Positions 9,078 to 17,794 of a stretch of 64,000 nucleotides of DNA are shown one piece after another. Both the position numbers and the translations under genes were made by a program. The stretch is taken from positions 1 through 64,000 of the forward strand of contig JADZCM010000050.1 in assembly GCA_020851555.1 (NCBI GenBank), read 5' to 3'. Positions within the stretch are counted from its first letter, which is position 1. Every line of letters begins with the position of its first letter. The notes under the pieces were generated by a model, which was not told where the DNA came from, did no database searches, and worked only from the letters and a program-made list of their open reading frames with translations. The DNA is from Bryobacterales bacterium (GTDB taxonomy: Bacteria; Acidobacteriota; Terriglobia; Bryobacterales; Bryobacteraceae).

Positions 9078-10322
9078 ATGCAGAGACGAGACTTCCTGGC
9101 TCAGGGCGCGGCGCTCGGCGTGCCCCTCGAAGCGGCCCTGATGCAGCAGAACCCTCCTCGCTACACCGGCAAGCCCGAACTGAAGATCTCGGACGTGCAG
9201 GTGTTTCTGGTAGGCGCCGGCCGGACCTACGTCTACGTGAAAGTGCTCACGGACCAGGGCATTCACGGATGGGGCGAGGCCTATTCCGCCGGTCCCGACG
9301 AGGCCACGGCCGCCACCGTCCGGGATTTCAAGGAGTGGCTCGTGGGCAAGGACCCCCGCAACGTGGAGTACCTGTGGGCCACGATGTACAACTTCACCCG
9401 CTTTCCGGGCGGCCTGGTGGTGAACGCCGCCATCAGCGGCATCGAGCAGGCGCTGTGGGATATCGCGGGCAAGGCGGCGGGGCTGCCGGTCTACATGCTC
9501 ATCGGCGGCAAGTGCCGCGACAAGATCCGGGTATATCAGAGCGCCGGCGGAAAGACACCGGAATTGCTCGCCGAGAACGCGAAGCAATTGATCGCGAAGT
9601 ACGGGTACACCGCCATCAAGTGCGCGCCCCATCCCGGAGGCGCGCAGTCGATGCCTTACAACGCGGTAACGCGGGCGGCGGGCCAAAGGGCCGAGGCGGT
9701 GCGCGAAGCGGTCGGCCCCGACGTGGACCTGGGCTTTGACGCGCACGCCGTGATCTGGGAGCCCTATCGCGCGCTCCAGATGGCGGAGGTGCTCAAGCCC
9801 GTCCGCCCGCTGTTCCTGGAAGAACCGCTGCGCATGGAGAACGTGGACGCGCTCGCCGGCTTGCGGCGCAAGGCTCAGGTTCCAATCGCCACGGGCGAGT
9901 GCCTGTACACCAAGTACGAATTCCGCCAGGTCCTGGCCAAGGAGGCGGCGGACATCGTGCAGCCGGACATCTGCCTGGCCGGCGGAGTGCTCGAGCAGAA
10001 GAAGATCGCGGCCATGGCGGAGGCGCATTACGTGATGGTCGCGCCGCACAATCCGCTCGGCCCGCTGGCCACGCTGGTGAACGTTCACTTCGCGGCCTCC
10101 ACGCCGAACTTCCTGATCCTGGAGTACGCTCCCGACGACCGGTCGCCGCGCAAGGACCTGATCAAAGGCGATCCCATCCTCGTCAAGGACGGCTACCTGC
10201 CCATTCCCGACAAGCCCGGCTGGGGATACGAAATGGACGAGGAGGCGTTCAAGCGGCTTCCCGGCAAACCCTGGCATCGCGGCTTCGCCTTCCGCGCGGA
10301 CGGCGCGCCTGACTTCATTTAG
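9078..10322 (+). CDS. Tat-exported mandelate racemase/muconate lactonizing-type enzyme, galactonate-dehydratase-like
   Basis: A 414-residue enolase-superfamily protein with a leader of the form MQRRDFLAQG, a probable Tat signal. All ligands of the D-galactonate dehydratase-like group can be placed: D221 and H223 in GFDAHAVIW, E248 in FLEEP, E274 in ATGECLYTKY, and H324 in VAPHNPLGP as general acid/base. The N-terminal capping domain contains ISGIEQALWDIAGKAAGLPVYMLIGG. The expected reaction is syn-dehydration of a sugar acid to a 2-keto-3-deoxy acid. Export of such an enzyme is unusual, because most characterised members are cytoplasmic. Substrate is not deducible. Confidence 0.9.
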   Translation: MQRRDFLAQGAALGVPLEAALMQQNPPRYTGKPELKISDVQVFLVGAGRTYVYVKVLTDQGIHGWGEAYSAGPDEATAATVRDFKEWLVGKDPRNVEYLWATMYNFTRFPGGLVVNAAISGIEQALWDIAGKAAGLPVYMLIGGKCRDKIRVYQSAGGKTPELLAENAKQLIAKYGYTAIKCAPHPGGAQSMPYNAVTRAAGQRAEAVREAVGPDVDLGFDAHAVIWEPYRALQMAEVLKPVRPLFLEEPLRMENVDALAGLRRKAQVPIATGECLYTKYEFRQVLAKEAADIVQPDICLAGGVLEQKKIAAMAEAHYVMVAPHNPLGPLATLVNVHFAASTPNFLILEYAPDDRSPRKDLIKGDPILVKDGYLPIPDKPGWGYEMDEEAFKRLPGKPWHRGFAFRADGAPDFI

Positions 10323-10338
10323 AGTATTGGAGGGAATC

Positions 10339-11577
10339 ATGAGCCTGGCTCCGGACCGGAGATACTTCCTCAAAATGGGCGCCGCCGCGGCGGCGCTGTC
10401 CCCCTTCCACGCCATGGCCGCCGCCGAACGGGGCCGCGTCAGGATCCGCGACATCAAGGTCATGGTGCTCAAGGGGCCGCGCACCTACACGCTGATCAAG
10501 GTGGAGAGCGACTCGGGGCTGTACGGTATCGGCGAAGGGTACGGGAGCCCGGGCGTGGGGGTGAAGGAGGGCGTACTGGAACTGCGCCCGTATTTCCTGG
10601 GAAAGGACCCGCTCGACATCGAAGCCCTGTACCTTGGACTGGGCCAGCGGGTCGACGGCTCGGCCCATATGCTGCTTCGCGCCGTCAGCGGCATCGAGTC
10701 GGCCCTGTGGGACCTGGCGGGCAAAATCCTCGGCGTGCCGGCGGCGACGCTGTTGGGCGGCCGCTTCCGCAATCGCGTCCGCATGTACCACGACGAGGGT
10801 CCGCGGAACATGCTCGACCCGGCGAGTTGCAGGGAGTGGGCGGCGAAGATGAAGTCCGACCTCGCCGGCTGGACCGCCTTCAAATTCGGTCCGCCGCGGT
10901 CGCGCCCGGAGCAGGACCGCGCGCGCGACGGCTCCAACCGCCTGCTCACGTCCAAGGAGTTGCGCGATATCCGGCGCGGCTTCGAGAATTGCCGCGACGC
11001 CATCGGGTGGGACTACGACCTGATCGTCCACTGTCACTGGGAGTACGACCTGCGCACGTCGCTGCTACTTGCCGAAGCGGTGGAGCCCATCAAGCCCCTG
11101 TTCCTGGAGGATCCCATGCCGCCGGACTTCTCCAACGCCTGGGTGCGCCTGACTGCGGAATCGAAGGTCCCGATCGGGATGGGCGAAAACCTGGCGCGCC
11201 GCCAGGGGTTCGCCGATTTCCTCCTCCAGAAGGGCTGCGATATCGCGCAGCTTGACGTGCGCAACACCGGGGGGCTGCTGGAGTCCAAGAAGATCGCCGA
11301 CCTGGCGGATCTGTGCCTGATCCCCATGTGCGCGCACGACACCGGCAGCATCGTCTGTAATTACGCGACCGTGCAGTGGGCGTGCGCCGTCCGCGATTTC
11401 CTGGCGGCGGAGACGGTCATCGGCCGGGGCGGGTGGATGGACGACGTGATTCTGCACGACGGGCCGGTGGTCAAGGATGGACACATCACTCTGCCCGACA
11501 AGCCGGGACTGGGGATCGAACTGAATCCGGACGTGGTCAAAGCACACCTGGCGGACGGTGAAACGTACTGGAGCTAG
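10339..11577 (+). CDS. Tat-exported enolase-superfamily (MR/MLE) protein with altered first metal ligand
   Basis: The start is set at the ATG 10339, five bases after GGAGGG; an upstream TTG at 10327 is less likely. The 412-residue product has a twin-arginine leader (DRRYFLKMG, alanine-rich stretch, AMAAAE). Enolase-superfamily features are SGIESALWDLAGKILG, E257 in FLEDPMPP, E283 in GMGENLARRQG and H333 in CAHDTGS. Where the upstream paralogue has D221-A-H223, this protein has H231-C-H233, so the usual Asp ligand is replaced by His. It is probably a sugar-acid dehydratase of a different subgroup. It is co-directional with the preceding gene, 16 bases downstream. Confidence 0.87.
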   Translation: MSLAPDRRYFLKMGAAAAALSPFHAMAAAERGRVRIRDIKVMVLKGPRTYTLIKVESDSGLYGIGEGYGSPGVGVKEGVLELRPYFLGKDPLDIEALYLGLGQRVDGSAHMLLRAVSGIESALWDLAGKILGVPAATLLGGRFRNRVRMYHDEGPRNMLDPASCREWAAKMKSDLAGWTAFKFGPPRSRPEQDRARDGSNRLLTSKELRDIRRGFENCRDAIGWDYDLIVHCHWEYDLRTSLLLAEAVEPIKPLFLEDPMPPDFSNAWVRLTAESKVPIGMGENLARRQGFADFLLQKGCDIAQLDVRNTGGLLESKKIADLADLCLIPMCAHDTGSIVCNYATVQWACAVRDFLAAETVIGRGGWMDDVILHDGPVVKDGHITLPDKPGLGIELNPDVVKAHLADGETYWS

Positions 11578-11675
11578 CCTGTAAGGCACCCACATCCGCT
11601 GGCGGAAAACCGCTTCTTCCGGCATACCTGAGTCTCCGGACAACAGTTGCCGCCGATGAGGAAACGGCTCTCGCT

Positions 11676-11787
11676 ATGACGGGGTGCACCCAATCCAGGT
11701 TCGGTTGTGAAGCCCATTTTGACGGGACGCTGGCGGCGGATTTCCTGGGCGGTGCGATGGCCTCGGATTCCGGTGCGCTGCTGAAGA
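11676..11787 (+). pseudogene. N-terminal remnant of an IS1380-family-like transposase
   Basis: From the ATG at 11676, about 37 codons read MTGCTQSRFG, then HFDG, FLGGAMASDSGALLK. This is the characteristic opening of IS1380-type transposases (TxCTQxxFxF, FxGGxxSSDxGALLL). The reading then runs into unrelated sequence and stops at 11861. No other transposase segment or clear terminal repeat is present, so only the first tenth or so of the gene survives. The assignment rests on motif recognition and needs a profile search. Confidence 0.6.
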
Positions 11788-12154
11788 CATGGCCATTCCG
11801 GAATATGCGGATGGTTTTCTGCTGGTGGAGGTGCCGCTCGGGGATGGCATCCTCGACATGAAATGGATCGTGGATACCGTGGCGCGTGCGCGCCCCAACA
11901 CGCGGTTCACGCTGGAGATGATGACCCGCAGTCCGCTGAAGATCCCCTGCCTTACCGGCCGGTATTGGGTTACATTCGACGGCATCAACGGACGGAACCT
12001 TGCACGCACGCTCGCCATGGTGCGTGCCAATCCGCCGCGGCGCCCTCTGCCTGACGTGGGAGCGTTGAGCCCGGAGGCGCGGCTCCAACTGGAGATCGAC
12101 AACGCCGTGAAGTGCATCGTCTGTTCCCGAGACCGGCTGGGGCTGGCCGCCTGA
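11780..12154 (+). pseudogene. C-terminal remnant of a sugar-phosphate isomerase/epimerase (xylose-isomerase-like TIM barrel)
   Basis: In the frame ending at the TGA 12152-12154, the peptide begins EDMAIPEYADGFLL and continues VEVPLGDGILDM, FTLEMMTRSPLKIPCL, TGRYWVTF, then a helical tail ending CSRDRLGLAA. This matches the last 120 or so residues of AP-endonuclease-2-like sugar isomerases/epimerases (KDMAVxEYxDGFLLSEVPLG, NLEMITRDPLKVPCL). Everything upstream of the DMA motif is missing and is replaced by the transposase remnant. The gene is therefore truncated and presumably non-functional. A short ORF from the ATG at 11789 could still be translated. Confidence 0.65.
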
Positions 12155-12358
12155 TTACTCACGCTCTGCACGTCTGCCGCTTCTTCGTCGGGTGCACCAT
12201 TGCCGTGCCGGGGAAGTCCGAAACGTCGAGGGTGAAGGTCCCTGTGACGGTCTGATGGAGGCGAAGTCACGGTGAGACGCAACGGCGTCTCCGCGAGGCG
12301 GGGTTTGTAAGTATCATGGATTTGAGGCACGAGCCGACGCGCAAGAACCGGACTGGAT
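12155..12358. other. intergenic spacer before the second DUF362 gene
   Basis: 204 bases with no credible coding frame. TATCAT at 12312-12317 could be a -10 box for the DUF362 gene that starts at 12359, leaving a leader of about 35 bases. No terminator-like hairpin is evident. Confidence 0.3.
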
Positions 12359-13954
12359 ATGTGGAAGGCCAACCGCCGTGATTTCCTCAGGGTTTCCGGG
12401 CAGGGCCTGGCCGCCCTGGCATTGCAGGGAGCGGACCGCGCCAAGACGCGCGTGGGGCTGGTGTCCTCGGCCTACGCCAAACTGCTCAAGCCGTCCTCTT
12501 TAGAGGATCCACTGGACTACCCGCGCGTCCGGGACATGGTCTGGAGGGCGATTGACTACGGCCGGCCGCGTGCCGGAAGCCTGGAGGCCAAGATCAAGCC
12601 CGGCTCCTGGGTGGTCATCAAGCCCAACCTCGTGAGCCTGCCCCCCCGCGCCACCTACCGCACCGGGGACGTCACCGACATGCGGGTGACCAAGGCCGTA
12701 ATCGAATACGTTGCATCACGGTCGCGCGCCGCGCGCATCACGGTAGCCGAGGGCGGCAGTTACCGCCGCATCGGAGATCCCCTGCCGGACAACGTCCTGC
12801 GGCAGAACGGCGTTCACGTGGACGCCCTGACCGCCGATTGGGGAGACGAGTTCGCGGGCCTCCCAGGGTCGCTTGGCGGCGTCCTCAAAGAGGCCTCCGC
12901 GTCGTTTCCCGGCAAGACGTTCGACTATGTGGATCTGTCATATGACGCCGTGCGCGACGCCGCGGGCGGGTTCAAGTGGATGGACGTGCCGAAAAGTCCG
13001 GACGGAATCGGCGCCTTCGGCGAGAAGAAGGTCTACGTTCCCGCCAATACCATCGTCAACTGCGACTTCCTCATCACCGTGCCGGTGATGAAGGTCCACC
13101 TGACCTGCGGCCTCACGGGCTGCCTGAAGAACTACGTGGGCACCGCTCCGCGCATCGTCTACGCCAATCCGGGCAACTTCTCCAATAACCTGCTGCACAG
13201 CGACCACTCGCTGGAAGGCCGCCTCGACTCCTTCATCGCCGACCTGGCGGCGTTTCATCCACCCGATTTCTGCGTGGTGGACGCCATCCGCGGCCTTCAG
13301 TACTCCGAGCACAGAATCAACCGGCCCGACCAGGAGGTCCGCAGCAATCTTGTCCTGGCGGGCGAGGACCCGGTGGCCACCGACGCCCTGCTGGCGACGC
13401 TCATGGGCTTCCAACCCCGGGACATTGAGTTCCTGCACCTGACGTCCCTGCGCCGGATGGGCGTCATGGATCTGGCCGCGGTGGACGTGGTGGGAGAGGA
13501 ACCGGACCGCCTCCGCCGCCGCTGGGGCAAGCCGGCCAACTGGTTCGGACGCTGCAACCGGGAGTGGACTCTGGCGCAGGGCGACGCGCAGGCCGGGGAG
13601 CGGTTCACCTCGCCCGTGGATACCCTGCATCTCGCCCGGTGGCGGCCGCCATCGGCCGCGCTCTCCTACCGCGCCACCGTACGGGCCATCCCCACCGGAG
13701 GCCGCAAAGGCTACCTGTGGGTGGGAGCGCGCGGGCGCGTCACCGCGTTTCTGAACGGGACGAAGGTTATGGAGGAGGAGGGAACCACCCGTTACCGGCC
13801 CGGTCAGTTCCAGCAGGCGGTCGAGTTGCGCGCCGGCGAAAACCTCCTGGCGTTCGAACTGAAACCGCTGGGGGATCAGGCTGACCTCAGCGTGCTGATC
13901 ACCGGTCCCTCAAACGACGGCGACACGCTGGAAGGTCTGCGCTGGACGGCGTGA
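12359..13954 (+). CDS. Tat-exported DUF362 protein with C-terminal beta-rich domain (copy 2)
   Basis: A 531-residue paralogue of the protein at 7442, colinear over its whole length. It has a twin-arginine leader (NRRDFLRVSGQG). The DUF362 core contains the same blocks (KIKPGSWVVIKPNLV, ITVAEGGSYRRIGDP, VPVMKVHLTCGLTG, VVDAIRGLQYSEH), followed by the same C-terminal module (KGYLWVGARGRVTAFLNG to GPSNDGDTLEGLRW). Conservation of both halves in two copies suggests the C-terminal module is functionally tied to the core. Role unknown; location suggests an accessory to extracytoplasmic sugar-acid or glycan processing. Confidence 0.87.
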   Translation: MWKANRRDFLRVSGQGLAALALQGADRAKTRVGLVSSAYAKLLKPSSLEDPLDYPRVRDMVWRAIDYGRPRAGSLEAKIKPGSWVVIKPNLVSLPPRATYRTGDVTDMRVTKAVIEYVASRSRAARITVAEGGSYRRIGDPLPDNVLRQNGVHVDALTADWGDEFAGLPGSLGGVLKEASASFPGKTFDYVDLSYDAVRDAAGGFKWMDVPKSPDGIGAFGEKKVYVPANTIVNCDFLITVPVMKVHLTCGLTGCLKNYVGTAPRIVYANPGNFSNNLLHSDHSLEGRLDSFIADLAAFHPPDFCVVDAIRGLQYSEHRINRPDQEVRSNLVLAGEDPVATDALLATLMGFQPRDIEFLHLTSLRRMGVMDLAAVDVVGEEPDRLRRRWGKPANWFGRCNREWTLAQGDAQAGERFTSPVDTLHLARWRPPSAALSYRATVRAIPTGGRKGYLWVGARGRVTAFLNGTKVMEEEGTTRYRPGQFQQAVELRAGENLLAFELKPLGDQADLSVLITGPSNDGDTLEGLRWTA

Positions 13955-14031
13955 CAGGGCCGCCCGGAAAGAGCGCGGACCGGCCGCCGGACTCAATACG
14001 GCATGGAAACGCAAGGAGATACTCAGGATCG

Positions 14032-14886
14032 ATGCAAAGACTGCCTTTCTTCAAGATGACCGGCTCCGGCAATGACTTCATGGTGATCGACAACCGGGAG
14101 GGCCTTCTCAACGCGGACCGGTGCCAGGATTTCGTGCGCCGGGCCTGCCGCCGCAAACTATCCGCCGGCGCCGACGGGGTTATTCTGATCGAACGCGATC
14201 CGGAGGTGGATTTCAAGTGGCGCTTCTTCAACGCCGACGGCAGTGAGGCGGAGATGTGCGGCAACGGGGCCCGCTGCGCCGCGCGGTTCGCCTACCTGAC
14301 GGGCATCGTCGCCCGGCCCAGCCTGGCGTTCCGCACCCTGGCCGGAGTGATCGAGGCGGTGATCTCCGGCAACCGGGTCAAAGTCCAGATGACCCGGCCT
14401 CACAGCTTCCAGACGGGCATCCGTCTCGAGGTCCACGAAAGATCCTTCGACCTGGATTTCATCAACACGGGAGTGCCTCATGTTGTCTGGTTCGCGGCAA
14501 GCGCGCGGGAACTGGAGTCCGCGGACGTCTTGAAATGGGGGCAGGCGCTCCGGCTCCATCCTCATTTCCAGCCGGCGGGCGCGAATGTGAATTTCGTTTG
14601 GCCGCGGGATGAGCGCCGCCTCACGGTCCGCACCTACGAGCGCGGCGTTGAAGGGGAGACCCTGGCCTGCGGCACCGGCGCCATAGCGGCCTCGCTGGTT
14701 TCCGCCGCGAAGCACGGAGCGGTTTCCCCGGTTGAGGTGGTTACAAGTGGCGGCGAGACGTTGACCGTTCATTTTGAGGCGGCGGCCTCGACCCCTCATC
14801 CGGGTGCGTCCCCCTTCGGCAAGGTATACCTGGAAGGAGAAGCGCGGGTGGTCTATGAGGCGCAGCTTTGGGAAGAGACGCTGTAG
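14032..14886 (+). CDS. dapF: diaminopimelate epimerase
   Basis: The start is placed at the ATG 14032 (MQRLPFFKMTGSGNDF), preceded by AGGA; the frame is open further upstream but that part does not resemble DapF. The 284-residue enzyme interconverts LL- and meso-diaminopimelate for lysine and peptidoglycan synthesis. The two catalytic cysteines are C76 in EMCGNGARC and C213 in LACGTGAIAAS. It is followed 23 bases later by dapL, so the two last steps to meso-DAP are co-transcribed. Length is normal. Confidence 0.96.
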   Translation: MQRLPFFKMTGSGNDFMVIDNREGLLNADRCQDFVRRACRRKLSAGADGVILIERDPEVDFKWRFFNADGSEAEMCGNGARCAARFAYLTGIVARPSLAFRTLAGVIEAVISGNRVKVQMTRPHSFQTGIRLEVHERSFDLDFINTGVPHVVWFAASARELESADVLKWGQALRLHPHFQPAGANVNFVWPRDERRLTVRTYERGVEGETLACGTGAIAASLVSAAKHGAVSPVEVVTSGGETLTVHFEAAASTPHPGASPFGKVYLEGEARVVYEAQLWEETL

Positions 14887-14909
14887 AGCATTTTCGGGAG
14901 GATCGTGGA

Positions 14910-16073
14910 ATGATTGAACGGGCGGATCGGTTGAAACGGCTCCCCCCTTATCTGTTTCAGGAAATTGACCGGTTGAAGGCCGGCCTCATGGCCAAAGGGG
15001 TGGACGTCATCAACCTGGGCGTAGGCGATCCCGATCTGCCGACCCCGAAGCACATCATCGAAGAACTGAATAGAGCGGCCCATGACCCGGCGAACCATCA
15101 GTATCCGTCCTATTCGGGCATGAACGAATTCAAGGGGAGCGTCGCCCGCTGGTACCGGCGCCGGTTCGGCGTGGATCTGGACGAGCGCGGCGAGGTGCTG
15201 ACCCTGATCGGTTCCAAGGAGGGGATCGCGCATCTGCCCCTGGCCTTCATCAACCCGGGCGACCTGGCGCTCGTGCCCAGTCCCGCCTATCCCGTCTATC
15301 AGATCAGCACCATGTTCGCCGGAGGCGAATCTTACCTGATGCCGCTGAGCCGCGAAAACCGCTTCCTGCCGGACCTGGACGCGATTCCCGCCGACGTGGC
15401 GCGGCGGGCGAAGCTGATCTTCATCAACTACCCCAACAATCCGACGGGGGCAACCGCGGAGCGGGACTTCTATCTGAAAGTGATCGATTTCGCCAAAGAG
15501 TACGGCCTCATGGTCTGTCATGACGCCGCGTACACGGAGATGGCGTTTGACGGATACCGTCCCATGAGCTTCCTGGAGCTTCCCGGCGCGAAAGATGTCG
15601 GCATCGAATTCCACTCCCTCTCGAAGACCTACAACATGACCGGCTGGCGTCTCGGCTCCGCCGCCGGGAACGCCGGGATGATCAACGCCCTGGGGCAGAT
15701 CAAGAGCAATATCGACTCGGGAGCGTTCAACGCGGTGCAGTTCGCCGGCATAGCCGCCTTGGAGGGAGACCAGAGCTGCGTTGCCGAGATGCAGAGAATC
15801 TACCAGGACAGGCGCGACGCTCTGCTGAACGGCCTGCGGAAGATTGGCCTTCACGCCGCAACGCCGAAGGCCACTTTCTATGTCTGGTGCCCGATCCCGG
15901 CCAAGTACAAATCGCAGGAATTCACCACTCTGCTTCTGCGCGAAGCGGGCATCGTAACGACCCCGGGAAGCGGGTTTGGAGAGCCGGGCGAAGGCTACGT
16001 CAGGCTGGCTCTCACGGTGAGCAGGGAACGCATCGAAGAAGCCGTGGATCGCATGGCGAAGATCGCGTTCTGA
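14910..16073 (+). CDS. dapL: LL-diaminopimelate aminotransferase
   Basis: A 387-residue class I/II PLP aminotransferase. The ATG at 14910 follows GGGAGG by eight bases. Key features are INLGVGDPDLPTPKHI, YPSYSGMNEFK, FINYPNNPTGA, D205 in CHDAAYTEMAF and the PLP lysine K239 in HSLSKTYNMTGWRLG. The opening and the SYSG motif fit DapL, which converts tetrahydrodipicolinate directly to LL-DAP and bypasses DapD/DapC/DapE. Placement between dapF and the dapA/dapB operon supports this over a generic aspartate aminotransferase. Confidence 0.9.
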   Translation: MIERADRLKRLPPYLFQEIDRLKAGLMAKGVDVINLGVGDPDLPTPKHIIEELNRAAHDPANHQYPSYSGMNEFKGSVARWYRRRFGVDLDERGEVLTLIGSKEGIAHLPLAFINPGDLALVPSPAYPVYQISTMFAGGESYLMPLSRENRFLPDLDAIPADVARRAKLIFINYPNNPTGATAERDFYLKVIDFAKEYGLMVCHDAAYTEMAFDGYRPMSFLELPGAKDVGIEFHSLSKTYNMTGWRLGSAAGNAGMINALGQIKSNIDSGAFNAVQFAGIAALEGDQSCVAEMQRIYQDRRDALLNGLRKIGLHAATPKATFYVWCPIPAKYKSQEFTTLLLREAGIVTTPGSGFGEPGEGYVRLALTVSRERIEEAVDRMAKIAF

Positions 16074-16121
16074 AAGGCCTGCCCGCGCCTCTCCGGTTCT
16101 GCGTGAACGAGATTCCGTACT

Positions 16122-17018
16122 TCAGCTTGCCGCGCGGGCGGAGGGCAGCATCGCGAGCCCGCGCAGTACGTTCTCGATCCTGGCCAGACTGGCCGGGGCG
16201 GGCGGGACCAGCGGCAGGCGCCACACGGGCTCAAGCAGGCCCATCAAGGCCATGGCGGCCTTGACCGGAATGGGGTTGGTTTCGACGAAGTTCACTTCCA
16301 TCAGCGGCAGGAACCTTCTGTGAACCTCTCGCGCGCCTGGAAAGTCGTTGGCCAGGCAGCGCCGCGCGATCTCGGTCATCTCCGCCGGGATCTCGTTGCC
16401 GGCCGTCGAGATCACTCCCTTGCCGCCCAGGGCCATGACGGGGATGGTCACCGCGTCGTCGCCGGATAGAACCGCGAAGCGGTCCGGAACCTGGTTCAGG
16501 ATGGCCGCAATCTGCGCGAGGTTCCCGGAAGCCTCTTTCACTCCGGCGATATTGTCGATCTCCGCGAGGCGTTTCAGCGTGCCCGCCTCGACGTTGACGC
16601 CGGTACGGCCCTGCACGCTGTAGACGATGATGGGGAGGCGGGTCCCGGCGGCGATGGCCTTGTAGTGCTGGTAAAGGCCCTCCTGCGTCGGCCGGTTGTA
16701 GTAGGGCGTAACCGATAGCAGCCCGTCGGCGCCCAGAGCCTCCAGTTCCCGGGCCAGGTGAATCACCTCCGCGGTATTGTACCCGCCCGCGCCGGCGGCC
16801 ACCGGAACCTTTCCTTTCGCCTCTTCCAGCGTGATCTCCACCACCCGCATGTGCTCCGCGCGGCTCAGCGTCGGGCTTTCACCGGTGGTCCCGCAGGGCA
16901 CCAGGAAATTGATCCCGGCGGCGATCTGCCGCCGGACCAGGCGCCGGAGCGCCGCCTCGTCCAGCGACAGGTCCTTCTGAAATGGCGTAACCAGTGCCGT
17001 GCCACAGCCTAGGAACAT
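16122..17018 (-). CDS. dapA: 4-hydroxy-tetrahydrodipicolinate synthase
   Basis: The start is at 17018 (MFLGCGTALVTPF); the frame is open further upstream only because it overlaps dapB. The 298-residue enzyme condenses pyruvate with aspartate semialdehyde. Catalytic residues fall at canonical positions: T44/T45 in PCGTTGES, Y133 in IVYSVQGRTG, R138, and the Schiff-base lysine K161 in AGVKEASGN. The usual Asn-Val-Pro after Tyr133 is Ser-Val-Gln here, a mild variation. It overlaps dapB by ten bases and is last in the minus-strand lysine operon, convergent with dapL. Confidence 0.96.
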   Translation of the reverse strand: MFLGCGTALVTPFQKDLSLDEAALRRLVRRQIAAGINFLVPCGTTGESPTLSRAEHMRVVEITLEEAKGKVPVAAGAGGYNTAEVIHLARELEALGADGLLSVTPYYNRPTQEGLYQHYKAIAAGTRLPIIVYSVQGRTGVNVEAGTLKRLAEIDNIAGVKEASGNLAQIAAILNQVPDRFAVLSGDDAVTIPVMALGGKGVISTAGNEIPAEMTEIARRCLANDFPGAREVHRRFLPLMEVNFVETNPIPVKAAMALMGLLEPVWRLPLVPPAPASLARIENVLRGLAMLPSARAAS

Positions 17019-17713
17019 GTGCCACCTCCGAACAGCACGTCCTCGAAATTGAAGAAGCCCTTCTTCCCTACAACCCATTGTGCCGCTTTGAGCGCTCCCC
17101 GTGCGAAGCCCTCGCGGCTGCGGGCGGTGTGCCGCAGGGTGACGGTGTCGGCGGCCGAGTCGAATCCGATCTCGTGGGTCCCCGGGTGCGCCCCGGCGCG
17201 GTTCGAAGAGACGCTCACCGGGCGCGCATAGCCGGCCCGCGCCATTTCCTCCACCGCCTTGAGCAGGGTGCCGGACGGCGCGTCCTTTTTCGCCGAATGG
17301 TGTATCTCCCAGCCCCAGGCGGCGTAGTTCGCCTCGTCCTTGAGGAGGCGCGCCGCCTCGGCCACGAGGCGGAAGAACACGTTGACTCCGATCGAGTAAT
17401 TGGGGCTCCACACCAGGCCGGTCCCGGACTTCTCCACGGCCAGTCTCACCCGCTCCGACTGCCCGCTCCAGCCGGTGGTTCCGAGCACCATATTGACTCC
17501 CAGAGCCGAGATCCGCTCGACGTTATCCGCCACCGCCGCGGGGATCGAGAAGTCGATGGCCGCGTCCACCCCCAGGAAATTCTCCGCGGTGACGCCCTCG
17601 AAGCCGGCGTTGTTGAACTCGTCCAGCTTCAGGCGCACCTCAAAGCCGTACTCGGGCGCGAGTTGTTCCACCAATCGCCCCATCTTGCCGTAGCCCACTA
17701 TGGCCAGGTTCAT
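17009..17713 (-). CDS. dapB: 4-hydroxy-tetrahydrodipicolinate reductase
   Basis: A 234-residue protein with the N-terminal nucleotide-binding VGYGKMGRLV and the catalytic EIHHSAKKDAPSGT at residues 136-149 (H138/H139 and the lysines that bind substrate). A C-terminal block reads FARGALKAAQWVVGKKGFFNFEDVL. It reduces the DapA product with NAD(P)H. It overlaps dapA by ten bases and lies 81 bases after lysC, within the same operon. It is somewhat shorter than the E. coli enzyme, as in many non-enteric bacteria. Confidence 0.95.
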   Translation of the reverse strand: MNLAIVGYGKMGRLVEQLAPEYGFEVRLKLDEFNNAGFEGVTAENFLGVDAAIDFSIPAAVADNVERISALGVNMVLGTTGWSGQSERVRLAVEKSGTGLVWSPNYSIGVNVFFRLVAEAARLLKDEANYAAWGWEIHHSAKKDAPSGTLLKAVEEMARAGYARPVSVSSNRAGAHPGTHEIGFDSAADTVTLRHTARSREGFARGALKAAQWVVGKKGFFNFEDVLFGGGTCS

Positions 17714-17794
17714 AGCATGCCCACTCCCTTACGGCCGTGGTCCGGCGCGGAGCCGGGCGCCGGACCGCGAGCGTTAGCGAACGGGCCGCCCGCT

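Noticed and set aside
16078-16142. GC-rich inverted repeat between dapL and dapA
   Set aside because: Arms overlap the dapA coding end and are separated by about 40 bases with no U-tract; not convincing as a terminator.
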